Positions 45,487-54,402 of a stretch of DNA of 64,000 bases are shown here, one piece after another. Source of the DNA: Methylonatrum kenyense. Lineage in GTDB: Bacteria; Pseudomonadota; Gammaproteobacteria; Nitrococcales; Aquisalimonadaceae. The stretch lies in the NCBI RefSeq assembly GCF_023195885.1, contig NZ_JALPKO010000007.1, forward strand, positions 124,001-188,000. Direction: 5' to 3'. The notes under the pieces were generated by a model. The model did no database searches. It saw only the letters and a list, made by a program, of their open reading frames with translations, and was not told where the DNA came from. The position numbers and the translations under genes are program-made. Within the stretch, counting starts at the first letter, position 1; each line of letters opens with the position of its first letter.

Positions 45487-46722
45487 TCAGGTCACAAGAG
45501 CCTTTGACCCTCGCCCCTCAACACATTCCGAAAATTTGCCACCCGTCGGTTGTCCGATTCTCGTGTGACACCCCGGTCCTGTGAGCAGTAACCGTGCCAG
45601 CGCCGATTGGCGACTGGTGCCAGTCTTGCGGAATACCGCCTTCAACTGCGCACGTACCGTGTGGATACTGACACCGCTTTCCGCTGCAAGTTTCTCGAGC
45701 GGTTCCCCGGCAGCGATGACGCCGGCCACGCGGACTTCGGCGTCGGTCAATCCGTACAGGCTGGCCACCCGAACAAGGTCCAGCGAAACCGGCATGGCCG
45801 GATCGTGGAGGAACACCGCGACGAACGTGTCCACGACCGGAAACACGGCATCGATGTCCAGGCTCGGGTGGATTGGCATGACCAGCGCATTCAGGTGGCT
45901 ACCGTCATCGCGGCGCATGACCAGGTTGCCACCAGCCGACTTGCCTCGGCCCTGGGCCGCGCGCAGACAGACCCTCACCAGGCGCCTCAAGCGATTGTTG
46001 TCTGCTTCGATAAAACAGCGGAACCTGCCCTGACGCGGGGTCGGCAACTGCCCGCTCTCGATCAGCGACTCCGCTCCCGGCGAGGTGTATTGCACGCGCC
46101 CGCGTTGATCGAGCAGCAGAAACGGCAGTCTGCTGCCGCAGGCAGCCCTCGCGGCGGCCGCGTTGCGCGCGCGCTCGGCGCCGAGTTGGCGGCCCAGGAA
46201 GAAGGCCCGACGGAAATGCGGGAGCAGACTATTGATGTGTCGGGTCTCGATGTCGGTGTACGGACCCTGCCCCCCGGTACGCTGGATCAGCAGTTGCACA
46301 GCCTCATCGGCGGAGCGATCAACCGTGCCACAGACACCGTGATGGATATCCAGCCTCCGCGCCCAGTCATTGAAGAATTCCGTCTGGTAAAACGCTTCCT
46401 GCTTGCAGGAGAAATCAAGATAGGTGGAATACAGGCGGCCGGGCTTCTTGTGCCTGAGCTCGGGGCGCCATGGACAGGTGTTCACATAATGCGCGGTGTA
46501 TTCGCGGTGGGCCCCGTCATCGATATTGACCTTGAGGCTGCGCTTAACCGTTGTCGCGTCGGCATTCATGATCAGTAGGCGGGCCGATCGCGACCCCGTG
46601 CCCTCGACCAGGCACTCGAGCGCCTGCTGCAATCTCTCCGGCTCGGTCACCGAGAGATACAGATTGTCGAGTAGTGACGCGTGCCACTGCGCGTCACTAC
46701 CCATCACACCTGGGCTATCCAT
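45487..46722 (-). CDS. LuxR-family transcriptional regulator
   Basis: The product (411 residues from ATG 46722; GTG 46764 would add 14) has a LuxR/FixJ-type helix-turn-helix near the C-terminus: VASLYGLTDAEVRVAGVIAA then GEPLEKLAAESGVSIHTVRA and QLKAVFRKTGTSRQSALARL. The N-terminal 300 residues contain no receiver domain I can recognise; LPFLLLDQRGRVQYTSPGAE looks like a PAS-type segment. It lies upstream of pqqA on the same strand with a 266-nt gap, and could control pqq. The ligand is unknown. Confidence 0.88.
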   Translation of the reverse strand: MDSPGVMGSDAQWHASLLDNLYLSVTEPERLQQALECLVEGTGSRSARLLIMNADATTVKRSLKVNIDDGAHREYTAHYVNTCPWRPELRHKKPGRLYSTYLDFSCKQEAFYQTEFFNDWARRLDIHHGVCGTVDRSADEAVQLLIQRTGGQGPYTDIETRHINSLLPHFRRAFFLGRQLGAERARNAAAARAACGSRLPFLLLDQRGRVQYTSPGAESLIESGQLPTPRQGRFRCFIEADNNRLRRLVRVCLRAAQGRGKSAGGNLVMRRDDGSHLNALVMPIHPSLDIDAVFPVVDTFVAVFLHDPAMPVSLDLVRVASLYGLTDAEVRVAGVIAAGEPLEKLAAESGVSIHTVRAQLKAVFRKTGTSRQSALARLLLTGPGCHTRIGQPTGGKFSECVEGRGSKALVT

Positions 46723-46837
46723 ACCCCGACCCACCCTTGCATCCCCGTGACGATGGTTCGTCACTTCTTTTCACGATACTGCCAACCTGGCCACGCCATG
46801 CATCCGATGCCGGTTTTTCTTATTGTTGGCGAGGCCG

Positions 46838-46862
46838 GTTGCCACTGTTTCCGTTTGGCAAC
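46838..46862. promoter_or_regulatory. Inverted repeat between the LuxR gene and the hydrolase gene
   Basis: GTTGCCA and TGGCAAC are perfect 7-bp arms 11 nt apart. The site lies 116 nt upstream of the regulator start and 53 nt upstream of the hydrolase gene. The arms resemble the half-site of the pqqA dyad (GTTTGCAA), which is suggestive but not proof of a shared regulator. Confidence 0.35.
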
Positions 46863-46914
46863 AGATTACTAACTAGCGAAAACTCCCGATCACTGCAAGC
46901 CTGATGGAGCAAGG

Positions 46915-47697
46915 ATGCAAACCCGAACACTGACCCTGAACAACGGCATGCCACTGCAGTTCGACCACGCGCCGCGTGAGACTGGCCTACCCACACTGGT
47001 CCTGATCCACGGCTGGACATGCCGCCGGAGTTACTGGAAGCCGCAGGTCGAGCACCTGAATGATCGCTACCCACTGCTGGTCCCGGACCTGCCCGGACAT
47101 GGCGACTCACCTGCCTGGCAGGAAACCCCGGCAAGCATTGACGGACTCGCCGATTGTCTCGTCGAATTGATCACACACCAGGTCACGGGACCGGCCATCC
47201 TGCTGGGGCATTCCATGGGTGGTGCGGTTGCGCTCAAGGCGGCGCAACAACTCGGCAACGTGGCCCGCGGCGTGATCCTGGCGGACACCTTCGTGATCGA
47301 CTATGGCGGCCTGGATGCGGAGACCCAGGACACTCTCTACCAGACCTTCGCCGATGACTTTTCCGGCGGCATGCACTGGCTGATCGACAACACCAGCGTC
47401 GAACAAACCCCTGAGTCACTGAGAAACCGGTTGAAACAGGAGATGGCAGAAGCCGATCCGGCCTGGGCGCTGCCGCTATGGAAGACGTTGCTTGCCTGGC
47501 AGCCGGACGAGACCTTCCCTGCAGTTCGATGCCCGATTCGAGCGATCAACGGCAAGCTGGTCCCGATGACCGCCCGCAAGCGTTGCAAACCCTTTCTGAA
47601 CGAAGTCGTCATGCCCCGGGCCGGGCATTTTCTGCAGATGGAGGATCCCATTGGATTCAATCGCTTGCTGGATGAAGCCCTGGCCGATTTGACCTGA
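46915..47697 (+). CDS. Alpha/beta-fold hydrolase
   Basis: The 260-residue protein has LVLIHGWTCRRSYWKPQVEH (oxyanion region), nucleophile elbow ILLGHSMGGAVALKAAQQL with Ser near residue 102, RCPIRAINGKLVPMT carrying the likely Asp region, and PRAGHFLQMEDPIGFNRLLD with catalytic His. It is an esterase/lipase or haloperoxidase-like enzyme; substrate unknown. It has no signal peptide. GGAG lies 5 nt before ATG 46915. It diverges from the LuxR-type regulator. Confidence 0.88.
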   Translation: MQTRTLTLNNGMPLQFDHAPRETGLPTLVLIHGWTCRRSYWKPQVEHLNDRYPLLVPDLPGHGDSPAWQETPASIDGLADCLVELITHQVTGPAILLGHSMGGAVALKAAQQLGNVARGVILADTFVIDYGGLDAETQDTLYQTFADDFSGGMHWLIDNTSVEQTPESLRNRLKQEMAEADPAWALPLWKTLLAWQPDETFPAVRCPIRAINGKLVPMTARKRCKPFLNEVVMPRAGHFLQMEDPIGFNRLLDEALADLT

Positions 47698-47703
47698 GCC
47701 GCA

Positions 47704-47729
47704 CCGCATCACCCATATGGGTGATGCGG
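47704..47729. terminator. 26-bp perfect palindrome after the hydrolase gene
   Basis: A 13-bp perfect palindrome (arm CCGCATCACCCAT) lies 6 nt after the hydrolase stop. It has no U-tract, so it may be a transcript-end hairpin or a protein-binding site centred on CATATG. Confidence 0.55.
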
Positions 47730-47811
47730 CGAAACGCACCCCCTTGCTAACTAGGACGCAGGGCTGGCTGTCCCGCAGCCCGCAAACAAAACAGCACAGA
47801 GGGTGTGAGTC

Positions 47812-50103
47812 ATGTTCAAACGATGGGCAATTCTGGCGTTCGCAATCGGCGCCGCATTTACGCTTGCTGCGTGTAACAGTTCGAGTAGCGGCAGCAGTAG
47901 TTCACGCAGCACTACAGATGCCAACCTCGGCGACCCGGCAATTATTGAAGGGACATTTTTCACTGCCAGCGGCAACGGGATGTCCTACCGCATGGATGGC
48001 CTTGGTTGGCAGATTGTTAGTCTGGCCGTTTCCGATGGCTTCGCCAGCGACCGCCTCAGCGACTTCCTAGCCCCCGCGACACTCCCCGCAGACGCAACAT
48101 TCTCGGTTGTGCGCTTGAGTAGTGAAGACGCAGTCGACATCAGCGATGCCGTAGAAGTGATAATGAACAGCATCTACGAGATCGACGTTGACCTCGCACT
48201 AGAGCTCGTGCAGTCGGAATTCTCCGACATATCGCAACTGAGCAGCAGCCGTTTGGCGCTTCGCATCAGTTCGGAAGACGAGGAATTCAGCTTTCGGACA
48301 CCGCTGGCGGTGGGTGATGCCGACGAGCCCGACGCCATCGACACTTCGCCGCTGAGCGAGTTGCTGACCCGGGAGATCGAGGCCCAAGCACTCGGTGGCG
48401 ACGGCGATCTCGACGCCTTCTATGCAGAGATCGATCCACTCGAAATCAGTGAAATCCGTAACGCGTTCATCGAGGCTGTCAACCAACTGGTCACCGCAAT
48501 CAATCTCAATGATCTTGAGGATGCGGCGGCAACTCTGGAGGAGAGCGGGGTCGGGGATACAGTCGGCCAAGTGGTTGCACGCGCCTCTAGCCCGCCCGCG
48601 GACGCCGCCGACCGGGACAACCTGCTTGGTGAATACAACCAGATTTTTTTCCAGACCTCCTTGCTGACGAGCGGGTTCGAACATCTGCCGACGGTGACCG
48701 ATCTGGAACTAAGCGAGGGTTCCGAGGCTTCGGAGCTGGAAGTCGCCATCACGCGGGGCGAGCAATCTGTCCAGGCACAGTTCTCGGATGGTGTCGTGGA
48801 TCCCGGAGATTTCCGCTATGAGCAATTCGATGGCTTGACCGACGAATCCGGCCCTGGCCTGCTCGGAAGCAACGGCGGCCTGATCGTCACGCGGGAAGCT
48901 TTTACTGAACTGGAAGAGCGCGACGAATTCAATCGCCGAGCCGAGTTCGCGCCGACCACGCGTTTCTTCGTGGCAAGTCCCGTCGACCGTCTACTTTTCG
49001 GAAGTTCGCGGGAGACATCGCGAATCTTCTGCGCCTCGACAAGCTGTGACAGCCTCTCGCAAGGGGACTTGATTGACAGTTTCGTCGACGTGGGCTTTCT
49101 GGTCGCGGCACCGGTGCTGGATGCCCCCGTTGAGATCACGAACATCAATGGTCGATACGGCACCCTGATCCTGTCCTCGGATCTTGAGGATGACGGCCGC
49201 GAACTTGCCGGACGTGGAATCGCGACGACGGTGAGCAACGGAACCAGCAGCGCGTTCGATTTTTTCCTTGAAGTCGAATTTTTTCGAAGCTCGGACGGCG
49301 AACTGGTTCGCGAGGCGGACACCGTTTCCGACGCGGGAATCCCCACCGAGTTCGACGTGCCCTTTGATAACGGCTTCCCGTTCGGTAACGGAGCGCTGGA
49401 GCTGACGATTGATAACGACCTCATTCTCCGCGGTTTCGCGAACAACGCAGATGCCGATCTCATGTTCATGACATCGGCCCCGGTCTGCGTTGACACGACT
49501 GGTGGTCGCGAGCCCTGTGAGGCAGACGGCGATGACCGCCTGAATAACGGGTTGTTCTTCGCCAACTACGAGCAAGTAGAGCCTGATGACGGAGACAACG
49601 GCGATCTCCTGGACCGGGTAAACCACGAACTTCTGGTTGGAATGAAGCTACCGGAATCCACTCCGGAACTCGGTGCCAGAACGTACCGGATCCGCGGCAA
49701 GGGTATTACCTACACCGGTAGTGGCAACAACACCCTGACCACCGCCGTCACCGGTGGTCGCCTGGCCCTGGATGGCAGCGGAGGCATGGAATTGACCGCC
49801 AGGGTGCTTGAGGCCAAACGCTCCGGCGACGCGGGCAACCCCCGCCGACAGGGAGGCATTTTCGATGGCGTCGGGCAGATAACCGTCAATCCCAAACTAG
49901 CCGGTGGCATTAGTCTGGACTTCATGGGTTTCGAGGATGAGGGTCCAGAGTTCGGCGTTGTCGGCAACGGCTTCGTCTCTGCCGACGCGGATCATCGCTA
50001 CATCGCAATCCTGCTGGAGGTTGGAGACGGTGTTGCTAGCAACCAAGAAGGAAGTGTCGAGGAGGGAGGCTTTATTCTGCTGTTCGGCACCCTGATCGAC
50101 TGA
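47812..50103 (+). CDS. Large acidic lipoprotein of unknown function
   Basis: I recognise no family in this 763-residue protein. It has a lipoprotein signal (AILAFAIGAAFTLAACNSSS; lipidated Cys21) followed by a Ser-rich linker. The mature part is rich in Asp and Glu and poor in Lys, with many beta-strand-like segments: FTSASGNG-like FFTASGNGMSYRMDGLGWQI, YGTLILSSDLEDDGRELAG, and a Gly-rich C-terminal barrel-like half (YRIRGKGITYTGSGNNTLTT, VGVNGFV-like VVGNGFVSADADHRYIAILL). It ends at a strong terminator. The gene is longer and slightly less GC-rich than its neighbours. Its role near the pqq and LuxR genes is unknown. Confidence 0.8.
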   Translation: MFKRWAILAFAIGAAFTLAACNSSSSGSSSSRSTTDANLGDPAIIEGTFFTASGNGMSYRMDGLGWQIVSLAVSDGFASDRLSDFLAPATLPADATFSVVRLSSEDAVDISDAVEVIMNSIYEIDVDLALELVQSEFSDISQLSSSRLALRISSEDEEFSFRTPLAVGDADEPDAIDTSPLSELLTREIEAQALGGDGDLDAFYAEIDPLEISEIRNAFIEAVNQLVTAINLNDLEDAAATLEESGVGDTVGQVVARASSPPADAADRDNLLGEYNQIFFQTSLLTSGFEHLPTVTDLELSEGSEASELEVAITRGEQSVQAQFSDGVVDPGDFRYEQFDGLTDESGPGLLGSNGGLIVTREAFTELEERDEFNRRAEFAPTTRFFVASPVDRLLFGSSRETSRIFCASTSCDSLSQGDLIDSFVDVGFLVAAPVLDAPVEITNINGRYGTLILSSDLEDDGRELAGRGIATTVSNGTSSAFDFFLEVEFFRSSDGELVREADTVSDAGIPTEFDVPFDNGFPFGNGALELTIDNDLILRGFANNADADLMFMTSAPVCVDTTGGREPCEADGDDRLNNGLFFANYEQVEPDDGDNGDLLDRVNHELLVGMKLPESTPELGARTYRIRGKGITYTGSGNNTLTTAVTGGRLALDGSGGMELTARVLEAKRSGDAGNPRRQGGIFDGVGQITVNPKLAGGISLDFMGFEDEGPEFGVVGNGFVSADADHRYIAILLEVGDGVASNQEGSVEEGGFILLFGTLID

Positions 50104-50130
50104 CGCTGAAAGTACCCTTTACCGTCACTG

Positions 50131-50155
50131 CGCCCGGCTCCCGCCGGGCGTTTTT
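50131..50155 (+). terminator. Intrinsic terminator of the lipoprotein gene
   Basis: GCCCGGC-TCCC-GCCGGGC followed by G and TTTTT forms a classic plus-strand terminator 28 nt after the stop of the lipoprotein gene. It separates it from the convergent SDR-glpK unit. Confidence 0.92.
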
Positions 50156-50166
50156 CGTTCCGCCCC

Positions 50167-50943
50167 TCAGACCATCAACTGCCCACCATTGACCTCGATC
50201 ACCTGGCCGGTGACATAACCGGCCAGCCCGCTGGCAGCGAGGTAGAGAAAGGTGCCGGCGCAGTCGTCGGGCTGGCCCAGGCGTTTTTGCGGAATGGCAT
50301 TGCGCGTGCGTTCGAGTTTTTCCGGCGTCGAGTAGCGTTGGTGGAAATCGGTGTCGAAGGTGCCGGGGCTGATGGCGTTGACGCGGATGTTTCTCGGTGC
50401 CAGCTCGGTGGCCATGGCCCGGGTGAAGGTGCTGACGAAGGCCTTCGAGGCGCTGTAGAGGCTCGAGCCCGGGCTGCCGCCATTGCGTGCGGAGATGGAA
50501 CTGACATTGATGATCGCCCCGCCCTGCTCCGCCAGATGCGGCGTGGCGGCGCGGGTGGCGTGGATCACCGAGCGGGCATTGAGGTCGAACACCGCATCGA
50601 TGAAGGCATCGTCGATCTCCTCGATCGGCGTGCGCCCGACCATGGACCCGGCGTTGTTGACCAGCACCTGCAGGCCACCAAAGCGCTCGACGGTCTCGGC
50701 AACCATGCGTTCCACATCCGCGGCCTTGCGCACGTCGGCGCAGACCAGGTCCGCCTCGCCGCCGGCGTCGCGAATGTCCGCGGCCACCGTCTCCGCCCCG
50801 TCCCTGGTCTGGTGACAATGCACCATGACGCGCATCCCGGCTTGCCCCAGCCAGCGCGCTGCGGCGGCGCCGATGCCCCGGCTACCGCCCGTGACCAGCG
50901 CCACCTTCCCTTCAAGTTCCAGACTGGGCATCCCGTTTGGCAT
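50167..50943 (-). CDS. Short-chain dehydrogenase/reductase
   Basis: The 258-residue SDR has the cofactor motif [23 protein letters not shown] in [13 protein letters not shown], catalytic Ser in [12 protein letters not shown], and Y-x3-K in [13 protein letters not shown], plus a final [12 protein letters not shown] loop. It is NADP(H)/NAD(H)-dependent; the substrate is unknown. ATG 50943 is chosen because AGGAG lies 8 nt upstream; it overlaps the last 32 nt of glpK, so the gene is coupled to glycerol kinase and may act on a glycerol-related carbonyl compound. Confidence 0.9.
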   Translation of the reverse strand: MPNGMPSLELEGKVALVTGGSRGIGAAAARWLGQAGMRVMVHCHQTRDGAETVAADIRDAGGEADLVCADVRKAADVERMVAETVERFGGLQVLVNNAGSMVGRTPIEEIDDAFIDAVFDLNARSVIHATRAATPHLAEQGGAIINVSSISARNGGSPGSSLYSASKAFVSTFTRAMATELAPRNIRVNAISPGTFDTDFHQRYSTPEKLERTRNAIPQKRLGQPDDCAGTFLYLAASGLAGYVTGQVIEVNGGQLMV

Positions 50944-52432
50944 CCGCGTAACTCCTGACCTGTCGCATGGCTTCATCCCAGCCGGCCACGGCACGCGCTC
51001 GCTTGTCGGGGTCCATGGCCGGTTCGCAGCGGCGGTCGCACCGCCAGCGGTCGGCGATGGTAGCACGCGCGTCGAACACACCCAGGTGCAGGCCGGCCAG
51101 GTAGGCGGCGCCGAGGGCCGTGGTCTCGATGACCTCCGGGCGTTCCACCGGCACGTCCACCAGATCGGCCAGGCATTGCAGCAGCCAGTTGTTGGCCACC
51201 ATGCCGCCGTCCACCCGCAGGGCTGCCGGCCGATAGTCCGCATCGTCGGCCATGGCATTGAACAGGTCCCGGGTCTGGTAGCAGGTGGATTCCAGCGCCG
51301 CGCGTACCAGTTCGGCGATGCCGGTATCGCGGGTCAGACCGAAGATTGCACCACGGGCCAGTGGGTCCCAGTAGGGGGCGCCAAGGCCGGTGAATGCCGG
51401 CACCAGATAGACCCCGCGGTTCGACTCCAGGCCTTTCGCCAATTCCTCGGTCTCGGCGGCAGAGCCGATGATGTGAATCGCGTCGCGCAGCCATTGCACC
51501 GCGGCGCCGGCAACGAATATCGAGCCCTCCAGGGCATAGGTGGTCTTGCCATCAAGGCGGTAGCCGATGGTTGTCAGCAGGCGATTGCGCGACTGCACCG
51601 GTGTATCACCGGTGTTCAACACTGCGAAGCAGCCAGTACCGTAAGTGCTCTTGACCATCCCCGGCTCGAAACAGGCCTGGCCCACCAGCGCCGCCTGCTG
51701 ATCCCCGGCAACACCGGCAATCGGCAATTCGATACCGATACCCTCGGTGGCGACGCCGAAATCGGCGGAGCAATCCAGCACCTCGGGCAACAGGGAATCC
51801 GGGACATCCAGCAACTCGAGCAACACCGGGTCCCAGCACTGCTCGTGGATATTGAACAGCAGCGTGCGGCTGGCGTTGGTGGCATCGGTGACATGACGCT
51901 TGCCGCCGGTCAGTTTCCAGATCAGCCAGGTGTCGATGGTGCCGAAGGCCAGTTCGCCACGCTGAGCCCTTTCGCGGGCGCCGTCCACATGGTCCAGCAG
52001 CCAGCCGATCTTGGTGCCGGAGAAATAGGGGTCCAGCAACAGGCCGGAACGGGCGGTCACATCAGGCTCATGCCCCGCCTCGCGCAGCGGTATGCAGCGG
52101 TCTGCGGTGCGCCGGTCCTGCCAGACGATGGCCCGGTGGATCGGCTCGCCGCTGGCGCGATCCCAGATCACCGTGGTCTCGCGCTGGTTGGTAATGCCGA
52201 TGCCGGCCACTTCGGCGCCCTGTTCCGGCAGCGCTGCCAGGGCCTCGCGGCAGACCGCACAGGTGACGCGCCAGATTTCCTCGGCGTCATGCTCCACCCA
52301 GCCATCATCCGGGAAGTGCTGGCTAAATTCCTGCTGAGCACTGGTCACGATGGCACCGGCGTCGCTGAACACGATGGCACGCGTGCTGGTGGTGCCCTGA
52401 TCGATCGCGAGGATGTGGCGTTTGCCGCTCAT
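50912..52432 (-). CDS. glpK: Glycerol kinase
   Basis: The 506-residue FGGY-family kinase phosphorylates glycerol to sn-glycerol 3-phosphate. Present are [72 protein letters not shown] and [20 protein letters not shown]. The enzyme feeds GlpD, encoded divergently. glpF is not in the window. Transcription must start in the 393-bp gap that also contains a full-length repeat element. Confidence 0.97.
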   Translation of the reverse strand: MSGKRHILAIDQGTTSTRAIVFSDAGAIVTSAQQEFSQHFPDDGWVEHDAEEIWRVTCAVCREALAALPEQGAEVAGIGITNQRETTVIWDRASGEPIHRAIVWQDRRTADRCIPLREAGHEPDVTARSGLLLDPYFSGTKIGWLLDHVDGARERAQRGELAFGTIDTWLIWKLTGGKRHVTDATNASRTLLFNIHEQCWDPVLLELLDVPDSLLPEVLDCSADFGVATEGIGIELPIAGVAGDQQAALVGQACFEPGMVKSTYGTGCFAVLNTGDTPVQSRNRLLTTIGYRLDGKTTYALEGSIFVAGAAVQWLRDAIHIIGSAAETEELAKGLESNRGVYLVPAFTGLGAPYWDPLARGAIFGLTRDTGIAELVRAALESTCYQTRDLFNAMADDADYRPAALRVDGGMVANNWLLQCLADLVDVPVERPEVIETTALGAAYLAGLHLGVFDARATIADRWRCDRRCEPAMDPDKRARAVAGWDEAMRQVRSYADAKRDAQSGT

Positions 52433-52525
52433 TTCTAAGGCTCCTGCGGTGAATGTCCCCTGAACGTAACCGGCTTTTCCACGTCCGAAAAGAATGATGC
52501 AGCGCGGGACGAGACTGTGTTTCTT

Positions 52526-52802
52526 TAAGGAAACACTAATTTATTCTCGCGTCTGCGCCCGAGACCGGTTTTGGTCATCTGGCAAGGCGCGGTGCCGGTT
52601 CGGTAGCTTGAGCTACCGAACCGGTGGCGCAATACAGCCAGGGGCCAAAACCGGCCGGGCCCTTTGGGTTGGGCCGCATTTTTCCCGACTGCCGCGTTGC
52701 GCTGCTTGACCGCAGAATGACTGCGGCGCTGCGCAGCGCGCCTTGCCTCGGAAAAAATGCGGACTCCAACGCAGGCGTGAGAAAAAAGTCAGTGTTTCCT
52801 TC
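52526..52802 (+). mobile_element. Full-length copy (about 277 bp) of a MITE-like palindromic element
   Basis: The 393-bp glpK-glpD gap is mostly this element. Ends are inverted: TAAGGAAACACTAATTTATT on the left and, reversed, GAAGGAAACACTGACTTTTT on the right. Inside there is a perfect 14-bp hairpin (arm CCGGTTCGGTAGCT, 52595-52608 with 52611-52624), CCAGGGGCCAAAACCGGCCG, and a second imperfect palindrome around GCTGCGCAGCG. No coding capacity is present. At least eight partial copies occur in this window. The ends are preceded by TA, suggesting TA target use, so a transposase encoded elsewhere probably moved it. Confidence 0.85.
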
Positions 52803-52825
52803 AGGAAGCGAAGACCGGGCAAGTC

Positions 52826-54346
52826 ATGCGCGACTCAGAGCACGTTCAGCCGTTCGATCTGCTGATTGCGGGCGGTGGCATCAACGGGGCCGGCATTGCC
52901 CGTGATGCGGCCGGCCGGGGTCTGCGTGTCTTGCTGTGCGAACGCGACGATCTGGCCGCCCACACGTCCTCGGCCAGTACCAAGCTGATCCACGGCGGCT
53001 TGCGCTACCTGGAACACTACGCGTTCCGCCTGGTTGCCAAGGCCCTGCGGGAGCGGGAACTTCTGCTCCGCGCCGCACCCCACATCATCTGGCCGCTGCG
53101 CTTCGTCATGCCCCATGTGGATGGCCTGCGGCCGCGCTGGATGATCCGTGCGGGACTGTTCCTCTACGACGCCCTGGGCGGATGCAGCAGCCTGCCGCGC
53201 AGCCATGTGATCCGGCTGGACCAGCACCCGGCCGGCGAGTCGCTCAACGGCAGCCTGAAGCATGGCTATGCCTACTCCGACTGCGGGGTGGAAGACGCGC
53301 GCCTGGTGGTACTGAACGCACTGGACGCCGCCGAACGCGGGGCCACGATCCGTCCGCGCACGGAAGTCACCGGTGCCGAAAGGGAAAATCCGCTCTGGCG
53401 CGTCGAGCTGCGAGACAGTGTTTCCGGCAGGACCGAGACCGTTCGCGCCCGGGCCCTGATCAACGCGACCGGCCCCTGGGTGGGGAAGCGGCTGAACGGG
53501 GACGCCACAGCGGATCAACGCAGGATCCGCCTGGTCAAGGGCAGCCATCTGGTGGTGCCCCGGATCGGCCGACAATCCGAAGCCTACATCCTGCAGAACC
53601 CGGACCGGCGCATCGTCTTCGTCATCCCCTACGAAGGTGATTACTCGCTTGTCGGCACCACCGAGGAGCTGTACACCGACGATCCTGCCGCCGCGCATAT
53701 ATCCGAGGCGGAAACGGATTATCTGCTGGAGACCTTGGATCGCTTCTTCGGGGCCGGGCTGGGCCGCAAGGACATCGTCTGGACCTATTCCGGCGTGCGG
53801 CCGCTGGTCGAGAACCAGGCGGCGAACATCTCGGCGGTAAGCCGCGACTACCAGCTGACACTGGAAGCCACCGGCGGCGCCCCGCTGCTGACAATCTACG
53901 GCGGCAAGATCACCACCTTCCGCCGCCTGGCCGAAGACGCGCTGAGCAGAATCGCCCCGCACCTCGGCGCTCCCGACTGGCGCTGGACGGCCGCTACGCC
54001 GCTGCCGGGCGGTGACATCCCGAACGCCGATTTCGACGACTGGCAACGGCGCGTGGCGACCCGTTATCGCTGGCTCGATGCCGCACTCTGCCGGCGGCTC
54101 TGCCGGGCCTACGGCACCCGTGTCCACGAAATCCTGGGCACCGCCGCCGGCGCGCAGGACCTGGGCGAGGCGATCGCGCCGAGCGTCTTCGAAGCTGAAC
54201 TGCGCTACCTGCACGACCGCGAATGGGCCCGTTGTGGCGAGGATGTGCTCTGGCGGCGCAGCAAACTCGGATTGCATTTGAGCGCAGCTGGCCGCGACGC
54301 CGTCAACGCCTGGTTTGAAGAGAAACTATCGATTGTCACAGCTTGA
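52826..54346 (+). CDS. glpD: Aerobic glycerol-3-phosphate dehydrogenase
   Basis: The 506-residue membrane-associated flavoenzyme oxidises glycerol 3-phosphate to dihydroxyacetone phosphate and passes electrons to quinone. FAD motif LLIAGGGINGAGIARDAAGR, SSASTKLIHGGLRYLEHYAF, VRPLVENQAANISAVSRDYQ and APLLTIYGGKITTFRRLAED are visible. It is divergent from glpK across the repeat element. The C-terminal domain is complete. Confidence 0.97.
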   Translation: MRDSEHVQPFDLLIAGGGINGAGIARDAAGRGLRVLLCERDDLAAHTSSASTKLIHGGLRYLEHYAFRLVAKALRERELLLRAAPHIIWPLRFVMPHVDGLRPRWMIRAGLFLYDALGGCSSLPRSHVIRLDQHPAGESLNGSLKHGYAYSDCGVEDARLVVLNALDAAERGATIRPRTEVTGAERENPLWRVELRDSVSGRTETVRARALINATGPWVGKRLNGDATADQRRIRLVKGSHLVVPRIGRQSEAYILQNPDRRIVFVIPYEGDYSLVGTTEELYTDDPAAAHISEAETDYLLETLDRFFGAGLGRKDIVWTYSGVRPLVENQAANISAVSRDYQLTLEATGGAPLLTIYGGKITTFRRLAEDALSRIAPHLGAPDWRWTAATPLPGGDIPNADFDDWQRRVATRYRWLDAALCRRLCRAYGTRVHEILGTAAGAQDLGEAIAPSVFEAELRYLHDREWARCGEDVLWRRSKLGLHLSAAGRDAVNAWFEEKLSIVTA

Positions 54347-54402
54347 TCCCGATGCCCTGCCATGTACGCTTCAGGGATACCACGCAAAAACCGGATCTCC
54401 CG

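Noticed and set aside
52835-54277. A 480-codon open frame opposite glpD
   Set aside because: It is antisense to a full-length glpD and shows no family features.
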